From: Chloroflexota bacterium
GTDB taxonomy: Bacteria; Chloroflexota; Dormibacteria; Dormibacterales; Dormibacteraceae
Assembly: GCA_005889135.1 (NCBI GenBank)
Contig: VBEK01000152.1
Span: 1-63,363, forward strand
Direction: 5' to 3'
Length of the DNA stretch: 63,363 nucleotides
Shown one piece after another: positions 18,532-26,474 of this stretch (positions are counted from its first letter, which is position 1; every line of letters begins with the position of its first letter). A model generated the notes under the pieces. The model ran no database searches. It was not told the origin of the DNA and saw nothing but the letters and a program-made list of their open reading frames with translations. A program made the position numbers and the translations under genes.

Positions 18532-19015
18532 CCAACCGCCGCCGCCGCCTCCTCCGCCACCGCCAGGAGGTGGCTACTCCCCGACGCCCCCGCCGCCGCC
18601 ACCGCCTCCTCCTCCAGGCGGTGGGTACAACCCCCCGCCGCCGCCACCGCCCCCTGGCGGCGGCTACGGCCCAGGCGGCTACGTGCCGCCGCCCCCCGGC
18701 GGCTACATGCCTGCGGGGGCCGGCTACGCGCAGCAGCGCACGGACGGCCTCGCGATCGCCTCGCTGATCATCGGCATCGTCTCCATCCTGTGCTCGATCG
18801 CGTGCCTCGGCATCGTCCTCGGCCCGACGGCCGCGATCATGGGGTTCATCTCCCGGCAACGCATCTCCACCAGCGGCGGCGCCCTCGGGGGAGGGACGCT
18901 GGCGATCGTGGGCCTGGTCCTGGGCATCATCGGGTTCGTGCTCGGAGTCGGCGCCTTCTTCTTCTGGATCTACGCCGGCTCGATCAGCAACAACACCGCC
19001 TCCGCCACGCCCTGA
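18491..19015 (+). CDS. Proline-rich DUF4190 membrane protein
   Basis: A 174-residue protein. The first 75 residues consist of runs of 7-10 prolines separated by GGGY repeats. Residues 85-165 form a DUF4190 domain with two hydrophobic segments around GFISRQRISTSGG. ATG 18491 lies within the preceding gene. The proline segments are encoded by CCG/CCA/CCT/CCC mixtures, so this is not a pure codon repeat. Function unknown. Confidence 0.7.
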   Translation: MSDVPPPPPPPSGNQPPPPPPPPPPGGGYSPTPPPPPPPPPPGGGYNPPPPPPPPGGGYGPGGYVPPPPGGYMPAGAGYAQQRTDGLAIASLIIGIVSILCSIACLGIVLGPTAAIMGFISRQRISTSGGALGGGTLAIVGLVLGIIGFVLGVGAFFFWIYAGSISNNTASATP

Positions 19016-19053
19016 TCCAGCTCGCGTAACCGCCCGCCGCGGTTAAGCGTTGT

Positions 19054-19059
19054 TAGAAT
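19054..19059 (+). promoter_or_regulatory. Putative -10 box (TAGAAT) upstream of the LCP gene
   Basis: TAGAAT lies 10 nt before ATG 19070 (4 nt before the alternative GTG 19064) in a short intergenic gap, in keeping with the leaderless pattern seen elsewhere in the window. Confidence 0.45.
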
Positions 19060-19069
19060 CCCGGTGCTC

Positions 19070-20521
19070 ATGTTCCGGGCCAGGCCGAAGAAGGCCAGGC
19101 GATCCCGCTATCGCGTCTCCTACCGCCTGACCAGGTCGGTGCCCGCGGCGATCATGTCCGTCGTGCTGCTGGCCGTCGTCGTCGGGGCGACGCTCACATA
19201 CAAGCGCTTCGACGAGTTCATCTCCGCGACCACGGGTCGACACATCAACCCGATCGGCGAGGTGGTGCAGGCAGTCGACCCGTCGTCGGGCACCATCGCC
19301 TACAAGCTCAAGCACGGCCAGCGCGTCAACATCCTGCTGCTCGGCCGCGGAGGCTACGAAAACGACGCGCCCTACCTGACGGACTCGATCATGGCCGTGA
19401 GCATCGACCCGATCACCAACCGGGTGATGATGCTCTCGATACCGCGCGACCTGGTCGTGCCCATGAACCTGCAGTCGAACCCGAACCGGATCTGGACGAA
19501 CAAGATCAACGCCGCGTACGAGGTTCCTTACACCGACATCATCTGCTGCGTCGCCTCGCAGTACAGCGGACCCAACGGGGGCGGCTTCGCCGCCGAGCAC
19601 GAGGTCGGCAAGGTCACCGGCCTCACCTTCGACCGCTTCATCGCCGTCGACTTCAAGGCGTTCCGGGACATGGTCAACGCTCTCGGCGGCGTCGACGTGT
19701 GCCTGTCCACCAACCTCGACGACTGGGAGTACCCCGACTACAGCGGCGGTTATCACCCGATCCACTTCAAGGCCGGATGTCAGCACCTGAACGGCGAGCA
19801 GGCCCTGGAGCTCGCGCGCTCGAGGCACGCGGTCCAGCCGGACCAGGCGTCGGACTTCGGGCGGGCGAAGCGTCAGCAGGACATCATGCAGGCGATCAAG
19901 AAGAAAGGCACGACCGTGGATGGCTTCGCCAAGGCGCCGCAGCTCTTGAGCGCGCTGCAGAAGAACATCAACACCGACATGAGCCCGACGGACATGAAGG
20001 CGATCTTCGACTGGGGCAAGAACCTTCCCGACAGCTCGATCATCCGCGTCGCGTTGACGGCGCCATCAGGCGCGGCCGACGGCAACCTGCTCGACTCGTA
20101 CAACTGCGGCATGGGCGCAGGCGTCTCCCAGCTCTGCGCCGACGACCCGTCGTTCGGGATGATCCACAGGTACGTCGCCTCGATCTTCATCGACCCCAAG
20201 ACGCTGGGCGAGAAGGCGCCCGTCCAGTTCGCCAACGCGAGCACCAACTTCGCGGGTCTCGACGAGCGCGTGACGACGATGTTCGACCCGACCGGGCTGC
20301 AGCTCAACGACCCGGTGACGCACCGGGCGCAGTCGACGACGACGATCCTCGACTACTCGGGCGGCAAGTTTCCGCTGACCGTCAAGTACCTGCAGGGTTT
20401 CTTCGGGGGCACCGTCGTGAACGCCACGCCGGCCGACCCGGCGCCGGCCAGGGGACAGCAGACGTACGGCATCGTCGTGGTGCTCGGCCACGACTTCGCC
20501 CTACGCTTTTTGGGCGATTAA
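19070..20521 (+). CDS. LytR-CpsA-Psr (LCP) family cell-wall glycopolymer transferase
   Basis: Attaches undecaprenyl-linked glycopolymers to peptidoglycan at the outer face of the membrane. The 483-residue protein has a basic N-terminus, a single transmembrane segment at about 26-46, and the LCP domain: ILLLGRGG, TDSIMAVSIDP, MLSIPRDLVVP, VDFKAFRDMVNALGGVDV, and LNGEQALELARSRH with nearby DFGRAKRQQ. The catalytic arginines and aspartates are in these blocks. ATG 19070 is preferred over GTG 19064. The protein suggests a cell wall with attached polymers. The 3' end overlaps the meaB frame. Confidence 0.85.
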   Translation: MFRARPKKARRSRYRVSYRLTRSVPAAIMSVVLLAVVVGATLTYKRFDEFISATTGRHINPIGEVVQAVDPSSGTIAYKLKHGQRVNILLLGRGGYENDAPYLTDSIMAVSIDPITNRVMMLSIPRDLVVPMNLQSNPNRIWTNKINAAYEVPYTDIICCVASQYSGPNGGGFAAEHEVGKVTGLTFDRFIAVDFKAFRDMVNALGGVDVCLSTNLDDWEYPDYSGGYHPIHFKAGCQHLNGEQALELARSRHAVQPDQASDFGRAKRQQDIMQAIKKKGTTVDGFAKAPQLLSALQKNINTDMSPTDMKAIFDWGKNLPDSSIIRVALTAPSGAADGNLLDSYNCGMGAGVSQLCADDPSFGMIHRYVASIFIDPKTLGEKAPVQFANASTNFAGLDERVTTMFDPTGLQLNDPVTHRAQSTTTILDYSGGKFPLTVKYLQGFFGGTVVNATPADPAPARGQQTYGIVVVLGHDFALRFLGD

Positions 20522-21455
20522 CTCCAGCCCCGACCAAGATCTTCTGACCCGGTTTCGGTCCGGCGACGTCAGGGCGCTGGCGAGAGCCATAAGCCTCGTC
20601 GAGAAGCGGGATCCAGCGGTCCGCGAGCTCGAGGACGAGCTCCGCAAGGACGCCCGAACACCGGGCGTGGCCGGCTTCACCGGCGCGCCTGGCACCGGCA
20701 AGTCGACGCTCGTCGACGCCGTCATCGCCCTCCTGCGCAAGCAGGGCTCGTCGGTCGCCGTCCTGGCCACCGACCCGAACTCGCCTTTCACCGGGGGCGC
20801 CATCATGGGCGACCGCATCCGCATGCAGCGCCATGCGCTCGACGGCAAGGTGTACATCCGCAGCATGGGGGCGCGGGGCCACCTCGGCGGCCTGTCCCTG
20901 GCCACGCGGGAGGCGATCCGGCTGCTCGGCGGCTTCGGCTTCGACCAGGTGATCCTGGAGACGGTCGGTGTCGGCCAGTCCGAGCTGGAGGTGGCCGCGG
21001 TCGCCGACACGACGGTCGTGGTCCTGACCCCGAACCTGGGCGACAGCGTGCAGATGATCAAGGCGGGGATCCTCGAGATCGCGGACGTCTTCGTCGTCAA
21101 CAAGGCCGACATCGACGGCTACGCCCGGGTGGTGGCCGAGCTGAGGACGATGATGAACATGGCCCCCAAGCGCGAATGGAGGCCGCCGATCATTCCCACC
21201 ATCGCGAGCCGCGGCGAGGGCGTCGACAAGGTCTGGGACGCCGTCCTCGGGCACCGCAAGCACCTCGCGACAAGTGGCAAGGCGCAGGAGCTGGTGGAGC
21301 GGCGGCTGAGAGACGAGACGGCGGAGGTGGCGGCCGAGCTGGCCCGGGAGCGAGCGCGGCGGGCCCTGGAGGACGACCCGGCCCTGGCGGAGCGTTTGCT
21401 CAACGACGGAACTCCCTACCGAACGGCGGAGGAGATCCTGGACCGAAAGGGATAA
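20517..21455 (+). CDS. meaB: MeaB/ArgK-type GTPase, chaperone of B12-dependent mutases (near-cognate start)
   Basis: G3E-type GTPase that loads and protects adenosylcobalamin mutases. It has P-loop [11 protein letters not shown], the G3 region [12 protein letters not shown] and NKAD in [10 protein letters not shown]. The conserved N-terminal helix ([20 protein letters not shown]) is encoded upstream of the first canonical codon, GTG 20667, which sits right before the P-loop. The frame reaches ATT 20517, which overlaps the LCP stop and lies 9 nt after a TACGCT box; from there the protein is 312 residues, the normal family length. So ATT may be the start. It is followed directly by the mutase subunits it would serve. 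Confidence 0.85.
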   Translation: MNSSPDQDLLTRFRSGDVRALARAISLVEKRDPAVRELEDELRKDARTPGVAGFTGAPGTGKSTLVDAVIALLRKQGSSVAVLATDPNSPFTGGAIMGDRIRMQRHALDGKVYIRSMGARGHLGGLSLATREAIRLLGGFGFDQVILETVGVGQSELEVAAVADTTVVVLTPNLGDSVQMIKAGILEIADVFVVNKADIDGYARVVAELRTMMNMAPKREWRPPIIPTIASRGEGVDKVWDAVLGHRKHLATSGKAQELVERRLRDETAEVAAELARERARRALEDDPALAERLLNDGTPYRTAEEILDRKG

Positions 21456-21464
21456 TCGAGTGCA

Positions 21465-22994
21465 GTGAAAGTAAGGGCTCGCGACGCGAAAGAGCTGTGG
21501 CAGGAGGAGTTCGAGAAGGCTCCGGTCCGCGACGATGGGATCGAGACCTCGACCATCAGCGGCATCCCCCTGAAGCCGCTGTACACGGGGGACGATCTGC
21601 CCCGGCGCGAGGAGGAGCTGCCAGGGCAGTTCCCGTACACCCGCGGCATCCACCCGAGCGGCTACCGGGGCCGGCTGTGGACGATGCGGCAGTTCTCCGG
21701 GTTCGCCACCGCCGAGGAGACCAACCGGCGCTACAAGTACCTGCTCGCCAACGGCCAGACCGGCCTCTCGGTGGCGTTCGACATGCCGACCTTGATGGGC
21801 CAGGACTCGGACGCGCCGACAAGCCGCGGCGAGGTCGGCCACTGCGGCGTGGCGATCGACTCGCTGGCGGACATGGAGACGCTCTTCGAGGGCATCCCGC
21901 TGGGCGACATCACCACGTCGATGACCATCAACTCGCCGGCGGCGATCCTGCTCTGCATGTACATCGCCGTGGCCGAGAAGCAGGGCGTGCCCGCCTCGAA
22001 GCTCGGCGGCACGCTGCAGAACGACATCCTCAAGGAGTTCATCGCCCAGAAGGAGTTCATCTTTCCGCCGGCGCCGTCGATGCGATTGGTGGTGGACTCC
22101 ATCGAGTACTGCGCGGCCGAGGTGCCGAAGTGGAACACGATCTCCATCTCCGGCTACCACATCCGCGAGGCCGGCTCGACTGCGGTGCAGGAGCTCGCGT
22201 TCACGCTCGCCGACGGGATGGCGTACGTCGACGCGTGCCTCGAGCGCGGCATGCACATCGACGACTTCGCGTCTCGGCTCTCGTTCTTCTTCGACGCCCA
22301 CATCGACTTCTTCGAGGAGATCGCCAAGTTTCGCGCCGCGCGCAGGATCTGGGCGCGCTGGATGCGCGAGCGGTACGGCGCGCAGCAGGAGCGGTCGTGG
22401 AAGCTCCGCTTTCACACGCAGACTGCGGGCGTGTCGCTGACCGCGCAGCAGCCGGAGCTGAACATCGCGCGCACCGCGATCGAGGCCATGGCGGCCGTGC
22501 TCGGCGGCACGCAGTCGCTCCACACCAACGCCATGGACGAGGTGCTCGCCTTGCCGACCGACAAGGCCGCGCGCATCGCACTGCGCACCCAGCAGCTGCT
22601 CGCCTACGAGACGGGGGCCGCCAACACCATCGACCCGCTCGGCGGCAGCTACTTCGTCGAGGCGCTCACCGACGAGATGGAGCGCCAGGCCGAGGCTTAC
22701 TTCAAGCGCATCGACGAGATCGGCGGCGTCATCCCCGCCATCGAGGCGGGATTCTTCCAGAAGGAGATCGCGGACGCCGCGTTCCGCTACCAGAACGAGG
22801 TCGAGCAGAAGCGCCGGATCATGGTCCAGGCAAAGGCGACCAACGCGCTGAACAGGCTGGGCAAGGCGGCGGCGGGCAACGACAACCTGATGCCCTACAT
22901 CCTCGACGCGGTGCGCGCCTACGCGACCGAGGGCGAGATCATGCAGGCCATGATCGAGGTCTTCGGCACGTACACCGAGACCGCGGTCGTCTAG
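21465..22994 (+). CDS. icmA: Isobutyryl-CoA-mutase-like B12-dependent acyl-CoA mutase, large subunit
   Basis: Adenosylcobalamin-dependent carbon-skeleton mutase, TIM-barrel subunit (509 residues). The two residues that separate isobutyryl- from methylmalonyl-CoA mutases have the isobutyryl state: Phe77 (WTMRQFSGF) and Gln195 ([12 protein letters not shown]). [12 protein letters not shown] and [16 protein letters not shown] also match that group. So it likely interconverts isobutyryl-CoA and n-butyryl-CoA or a related branched substrate. Near the C-terminus, after RRIMV, the GVNKY motif and about 35-40 following residues are missing relative to the paralogue at 1498, yet the frame is kept. GTG 21465 is 8 nt after a GATAAT box. 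Confidence 0.8.
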   Translation: MKVRARDAKELWQEEFEKAPVRDDGIETSTISGIPLKPLYTGDDLPRREEELPGQFPYTRGIHPSGYRGRLWTMRQFSGFATAEETNRRYKYLLANGQTGLSVAFDMPTLMGQDSDAPTSRGEVGHCGVAIDSLADMETLFEGIPLGDITTSMTINSPAAILLCMYIAVAEKQGVPASKLGGTLQNDILKEFIAQKEFIFPPAPSMRLVVDSIEYCAAEVPKWNTISISGYHIREAGSTAVQELAFTLADGMAYVDACLERGMHIDDFASRLSFFFDAHIDFFEEIAKFRAARRIWARWMRERYGAQQERSWKLRFHTQTAGVSLTAQQPELNIARTAIEAMAAVLGGTQSLHTNAMDEVLALPTDKAARIALRTQQLLAYETGAANTIDPLGGSYFVEALTDEMERQAEAYFKRIDEIGGVIPAIEAGFFQKEIADAAFRYQNEVEQKRRIMVQAKATNALNRLGKAAAGNDNLMPYILDAVRAYATEGEIMQAMIEVFGTYTETAVV

Positions 22995-22996
22995 CC

Positions 22997-23407
22997 ATGC
23001 CGAAGACGGCTACCAAGCCGGTCAGGATTGTGGTCGCCAAGGTCGGGTTGGACGGCCACGACAGGGGCGTCAAGGTCGTCGCCCGCGCGCTGCGCGACGC
23101 GGGCTACGAGGTGATCTACACCGGGCTTCGGCAGACGCCGGAGATGGTCGTCGACGCGGCGCTGCAGGAGGACGCGCAGGTGATCGGCCTGTCGATCCAC
23201 TCGGGCGCGCACATGACGCTGTTCCCAGCGGTGGTCGACGAGCTCAAGCGCCGCAAGGCCACGGACATCGTCGTCTTCGGCGGCGGCATCATCCCGGACG
23301 ACGACATCGCCGTCTTGAGGAAGAAGGGGGTGGCCGCGATCTTCACGCCCGGCACACCGCTGCAGGAAATCGTCGACTGGTTACGGAAGCGGTTCCCGGA
23401 GTCGTAG
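22997..23407 (+). CDS. icmB: B12-binding subunit of acyl-CoA mutase
   Basis: A 136-residue cobalamin-binding (flavodoxin-like) protein. It has the base-off/His-on motif LDGHDRG near residues 17-23 (lower-axial His), then [10 protein letters not shown] and VFGGGIIP, which line the nucleotide tail pocket, and [10 protein letters not shown]. It starts 2 nt after the mutase stop, so it is the partner of the large subunit at 21465. Because the methylmalonyl-CoA mutase at 1498 has no small subunit of its own in this window, this protein might serve both; that is inference. Confidence 0.88.
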   Translation: MPKTATKPVRIVVAKVGLDGHDRGVKVVARALRDAGYEVIYTGLRQTPEMVVDAALQEDAQVIGLSIHSGAHMTLFPAVVDELKRRKATDIVVFGGGIIPDDDIAVLRKKGVAAIFTPGTPLQEIVDWLRKRFPES

Positions 23408-23433
23408 CCGCCCCACGAGCGGGGAGGACGCGG

Positions 23434-24000
23434 TTAGCCCTGTAGGACCACCGTCCCGGCGATCTTGTCGTGCCAGCCCTGCTTGCGCCCGTCGAACGCG
23501 GCCCAGATCAGGCCGATGTAGCAGACGAGGGCGCTGATGTAGTAGCCGATGAAGCGCACCACCGCCTTGCCCACGCTGATCGGCTGGTAGGTGTTAGCGT
23601 CGACGACCCGCAGTCGGAAGAGGCGCATCCCCAGGGTCTGACCCCGCGACCAGAAGTAGATGAAGTACCCGGCCTGGATGACGATCGCGAGGAGCTGCAC
23701 GATCCCGGTCGCCCCGTTCGCCGCGGCGTTCGTCTGCTGGCTGGTCGCGTTCTGCGAGGCGCTGGTGAACCCGATGGTGACCCCGACGACGACGGCGACG
23801 GCGATGATCGGGATGGCGATGATGATGCCGTCGATGACGATGGCGACGAAGCGGATCCAGAATCCGCCGTACACAGGCTGCGCGGCGTAGGCCTGGGGCG
23901 CGTAGCCGCCGCCGTACGGCGACTGCGGTGGCGGAGGCATCGAGGGAGGCGGAGGCGGGGTGTAGCCTCCCGGCGGTGGGGGAGGCGGCTGGGAGCTCAA
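23434..24000 (-). CDS. RDD-family membrane protein, proline-rich N-terminus
   Basis: A 188-residue protein. The N-terminal 45 residues are Pro/Gly/Tyr-rich. The RDD domain follows with three hydrophobic segments: FWIRFVAIVIDGIIIAIPI (the Arg...Asp pair of the family), then GYFIYFWSRGQTLGMRLFRLRVVD, and a C-terminal part with KQGWHDKIAGTVV. TTG 24000 overlaps the upstream RDD gene stop (TTGA). Possible transporter or membrane scaffold; no substrate assigned. Confidence 0.75.
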   Translation of the reverse strand: MSSQPPPPPPGGYTPPPPPSMPPPPQSPYGGGYAPQAYAAQPVYGGFWIRFVAIVIDGIIIAIPIIAVAVVVGVTIGFTSASQNATSQQTNAAANGATGIVQLLAIVIQAGYFIYFWSRGQTLGMRLFRLRVVDANTYQPISVGKAVVRFIGYYISALVCYIGLIWAAFDGRKQGWHDKIAGTVVLQG

Positions 24001-24482
24001 CTCGAGGTGACTATAGTGCCGGCGACCTTGTCGTGGATCGCCTGCCGCTGCGGGTCCCACAGCTGCCACAACCAGCCGATCGCGCCGACGAGGCAGATCG
24101 TGAAGAGAACCTCGAGGTACCAGACCACGCCGCGCAGCGCCGCCTTGCCGAGGTCGGGGAACTGTCCCGTCGCCTGGTCGCGGACTTTGAAGCCGAAGAC
24201 CATCATGCCGACCGACTGGCCGCGCTGGCTCCAGAAGTAGGCGAAGTAGGCGACGTAGAGCACCAGGCCGATGACCAGTGAGATGAATCCCCGCTGGTCG
24301 TTGATGAGCCGGTTGATGATCCCCGCCACGATCCCGAGGAGGATGACGTCGATCAGGCCGCCGACGATCCTCAGGCCCGGGCTGGCCAGGTTCCCCGGCA
24401 CCGCCATCGCTCCGCCGCCGCCTGGCGGGACCATCGGTGGCCCACCGCCGGAGGGTGGAGGCGGCGGGGGAGGGTTCTGCAT
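23997..24482 (-). CDS. RDD-family membrane protein
   Basis: A 161-residue paralogue of its downstream neighbour. It has a short Pro/Gly-rich N-terminus, LRIVGGLIDVILLGIVAG, then YFAYFWSQRGQSVGMMVFGFKVRD and a C-terminal RQAIHDKVAGTIV. ATG 24482 lies 9 nt after a minus-strand TATGAT box (24497-24492) with no Shine-Dalgarno. The pair forms a two-gene operon diverging from bL25. Confidence 0.75.
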   Translation of the reverse strand: MQNPPPPPPPSGGGPPMVPPGGGGAMAVPGNLASPGLRIVGGLIDVILLGIVAGIINRLINDQRGFISLVIGLVLYVAYFAYFWSQRGQSVGMMVFGFKVRDQATGQFPDLGKAALRGVVWYLEVLFTICLVGAIGWLWQLWDPQRQAIHDKVAGTIVTSS

Positions 24483-24491
24483 GCTTCGCGT

Positions 24492-24497
24492 ATCATA
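24492..24497 (-). promoter_or_regulatory. Putative -10 box (TATGAT on the minus strand) for the RDD pair
   Basis: On the minus strand TATGAT is followed by 9 nt and then ATG 24482. The same A/T-rich patch on the plus strand (TATCAT at 24491-24496) could serve the divergent bL25 gene with a leader of about 30 nt. Confidence 0.45.
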
Positions 24498-24527
24498 TTC
24501 GCCGCCTCTCCAAGCTGAGAAGCACCC

Positions 24528-25190
24528 ATGCAGCTCAAAGCCTCCCCACGTCAACCACTCGGCAAGCGCTCGCGCCGTCTCATCCGCGAGGGCAAGCTGC
24601 CGGCCATCCTCTACGGGCACAACACTGTGCCGGTGCCGGTGACGCTCGACCGCCTCGAGTTCCAGAAGGTGTTCGTCAAGTCGGGCCGCACGCACCTCGT
24701 CGACCTGGTGCTCGACGGCGATCGCACGGAGAAGGTGCTGGTCCGCGAGATCCAGACCCATCCCCGCCGCCAGGGGCCCATCCATGTCGACTTCTACCAG
24801 GTCAACCTGCAGGAGAAGATCCAGGTCGAGATCCCGATCCACATCGTCGGCGAGTCCGCTCCGGTGAAGCAAGGCGACGGCGACGTGCTGCAGCCGATGC
24901 ACTCGGTACGCGTGGAGTGTCTGCCGACGGAGATTCCGGAGGCGTTCGAGGTCGACATCACGCCGCTGGAGGAGATCGACGCCGAGTTCCGCGTCTCCGA
25001 CCTCAAGGTCGGCGCGGGCGTGACGGTCCTCGACGATCCCGAGGAGCTGGTGGTCAAGATCGTCCACAAGCGCGAGCTGAAGATCGAGGAGGAGATCCCC
25101 GCCGCCGAGGCCGCCGTTCCGGCCGAGGGCGAGGCCGTCGCCGAGGGCGAGGCGCCGGCAGAGGGCGAAGCAGCCGAGACCGAAGAATGA
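24528..25190 (+). CDS. rplY: Large ribosomal subunit protein bL25 (CTC family)
   Basis: Binds 5S rRNA in the large subunit. The 220-residue protein is of the long CTC type: an N-terminal L25 domain (LKASPRQPLGKRSRRLIREGKLPAILYG, in pieces LKASPRQPLGK and GKLPAILYG), a C-terminal beta domain (HVDFYQVNLQEKIQVEIPI) and an acidic Ala/Glu-rich tail of about 35 residues. The tail has repeats of EGEAVAEGEAPAEGEA type. It overlaps the mechanosensitive channel gene by ATGA. Confidence 0.93.
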   Translation: MQLKASPRQPLGKRSRRLIREGKLPAILYGHNTVPVPVTLDRLEFQKVFVKSGRTHLVDLVLDGDRTEKVLVREIQTHPRRQGPIHVDFYQVNLQEKIQVEIPIHIVGESAPVKQGDGDVLQPMHSVRVECLPTEIPEAFEVDITPLEEIDAEFRVSDLKVGAGVTVLDDPEELVVKIVHKRELKIEEEIPAAEAAVPAEGEAVAEGEAPAEGEAAETEE

Positions 25191-25732
25191 CGCCGGCCGC
25201 CAGCATCGGCGGCTGGAACATCCCGCTCCCTGATCCGGTCGTCGGCGCGATCGTCGACGTGGTCATCCTTCTCGTCGCCGGGCTCGGGGCCTGGTTCATC
25301 GCCCGGTTGGTGGCGCAGCAGCTGCGCCAGCGCCACGTCCGCGGCGACATGGTCGTCCTCGGGCGGCGCGTGGCCACCGGCGTGGTGGTCATGGTCGGGA
25401 TCTTCGCCGCTCTCGGCTACACCGCCCAGAACGCGAACGTCACCCTGTTCGGCCTCCTCCTGGCCACCATCGTGGCCGCGCTGGGGCTGCAGCAGCTGCT
25501 CCAGGACTACGTCTCGGGCTACTACGTGCTCCTGGAGCGCCACCTTCGTGTCGGCGACAGGATCAGCTTCGACGGCCACGAGGGCACGATCCGCGAGGTG
25601 CGCCTGCGGGTCACGCTGCTGGAGAGCGAGGCGGGCGACGTGGTCGTGGTGCCGAACTCGGAGCTCTTCACCAAGCCCGTGATCATCCGCGGCCGCAAGG
25701 CGCCGGAGCCTAAGCCAGAGCCCCCAGCGTAA
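25187..25732 (+). CDS. MscS-family small mechanosensitive channel
   Basis: A 181-residue minimal MscS protein. It has two or three N-terminal transmembrane helices, a pore-lining helix with GLLLATIVAALGLQQLLQDYVSG, and the beta domain HLRVGDRISFDGHEGTIREV followed by VVVPNSELFTKPV. The large C-terminal vestibule domain is truncated after the beta domain. ATG start overlaps bL25. Its 3' end overlaps the convergent kinase-like gene by 23 bp. Confidence 0.85.
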   Translation: MTPAASIGGWNIPLPDPVVGAIVDVVILLVAGLGAWFIARLVAQQLRQRHVRGDMVVLGRRVATGVVVMVGIFAALGYTAQNANVTLFGLLLATIVAALGLQQLLQDYVSGYYVLLERHLRVGDRISFDGHEGTIREVRLRVTLLESEAGDVVVVPNSELFTKPVIIRGRKAPEPKPEPPA

Positions 25733-26345
25733 TCCGGTCCAGGGCCTCGAGCTTCTCGCCGTCGAGCTCGGTCTCCTCGGCGAGAAGCTGGCGGATCATC
25801 CGCGACGCGCTCCCCCTGTGGACATCGTTCGCGACCTGGGTCGCGAGCGAGCGCAGATGAAACGTGTGGTCCGGCTTGCGGCTCGACTCCTCGAGGTGGA
25901 CCTTGACCTGGTCGAGCTGGACGTGCTTCGACCATCTCTCCACCTCGGCCTTGCCAGTCGCCGCGGCGTCGGAGAGGTGCAGGCAGTTGAGCCCGCCGTA
26001 GATGCCGTAGCGCTCGCGCAGGGAGCCGGGGCGGGATTTAGCGATCTGCGTCTCGCCGAGGTCGTAGCGCATCACGCCCAGCGCCTGCGCCGACGCGCTG
26101 ACGCGACCGACCACGACCGGGAGCGCGGTCATGAAGTCGACGAGCCACGGAAAGAACGGCCGGCCCTGGAGGAAGTCGTAATGGCTCTCGATCAGCGATG
26201 CGGGCGGCTGGAACCACTCCAGGGACTCGATCTTCCAGTCGCGCTCCGACGACAGCCATCCCCAGATGCCGGCGCGCGCGGCAAGGCGATAGGCGGAGTC
26301 CGGTTTGAAGATGAGGAGGGCGTCAGCCAAGGCGGCCAGCCGCAC
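25710..26345 (-). CDS. Divergent nucleoside diphosphate kinase with C-terminal extension
   Basis: A 211-residue protein. Residues 8-135 align with NDK: LLIFKPDS (Lys14), ESHYDFLQGRPFFPWLVDFMT in pieces (HYDF, RPFFPWLV), GPVV-like LPVVVG, PGSLRERYG and LNCLHLSDA. The phosphohistidine (His123), Lys14, Arg110, Asn120 and Ser125 equivalents are all there, although HGSD reads HLSD. About 65 residues of charged helix (LDQVKVHLEESSRKPDH onward) follow the kinase domain. GTG 26345 lies 3 nt after a copy of a repeated palindrome, in an array with two short leader reading frames, so expression is probably controlled there. Confidence 0.7.
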   Translation of the reverse strand: MRLAALADALLIFKPDSAYRLAARAGIWGWLSSERDWKIESLEWFQPPASLIESHYDFLQGRPFFPWLVDFMTALPVVVGRVSASAQALGVMRYDLGETQIAKSRPGSLRERYGIYGGLNCLHLSDAAATGKAEVERWSKHVQLDQVKVHLEESSRKPDHTFHLRSLATQVANDVHRGSASRMIRQLLAEETELDGEKLEALDRITLGALA

Positions 26346-26357
26346 GGATAGTCGCGA

Positions 26358-26387
26358 CTAACGCGGGTTTTGGAGCACGAGATGCAT
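26358..26387 (-). other. Short leader reading frame 2 (MHLVLQNPR)
   Basis: ATG at 26387, 3 nt after the middle palindrome, opens MHLVLQNPR. It is closed by the TAG that begins the inner palindrome, and the NDK-like GTG follows 15 nt later. The two peptides differ by two conservative substitutions (I/V, K/N), which hints at selection on the peptide, though recent duplication would give the same picture. Confidence 0.4.
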
Positions 26388-26399
26388 CGATAGTCGCGA

Positions 26400-26429
26400 C
26401 TAACGGGGCTTTTGGAGTATGAGATGCAC
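26400..26429 (-). other. Short leader reading frame 1 (MHLILQKPR)
   Basis: On the minus strand, 3 nt after the outer palindrome, GTG begins a nine-codon frame (MHLILQKPR). Its stop TAG is the first three bases of the next palindrome. It is nearly identical to leader frame 2. Translation is unproven. Confidence 0.4.
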
Positions 26430-26474
26430 GGATAGTCGCGACTATCCCTATCGGGCGGGGCGCCATGTAACGGT

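Larger units (their letters stand above)
26349..26447. repeat. 42-bp tandem array with three copies of a TAGTCGCGACTA palindrome
   Basis: The 12-bp perfect palindrome TAGTCGCGACTA occurs at 26349-26360, 26391-26402 and 26433-26444, exactly 42 bp apart. The outer copy extends to an 18-bp perfect palindrome, GGATAGTCGCGACTATCC (26430-26447). The 30 bp between palindromes are about 80% identical. The array lies between rarA and the NDK-like gene, and the innermost palindrome ends 3 nt before the NDK-like GTG. The regular spacing (four helical turns) suggests an operator array for a dimeric regulator. It lacks a T-tract, so it is not an intrinsic terminator. Confidence 0.85.

Noticed and set aside
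20667-21455. meaB starting at GTG 20667
   Set aside because: It would begin at the P-loop and drop about 50 conserved residues ([20 protein letters not shown]) that are encoded upstream in the same frame.
23404-23434. Terminator hairpin between the B12 subunit and the convergent RDD gene (CCCC...GGGG)
   Set aside because: The stem is only four base pairs and there is no T-run.
26349-26447. Intrinsic terminator for rarA
   Set aside because: The dyads have no loop or following T-tract and are repeated with exact spacing, which fits an operator array better.
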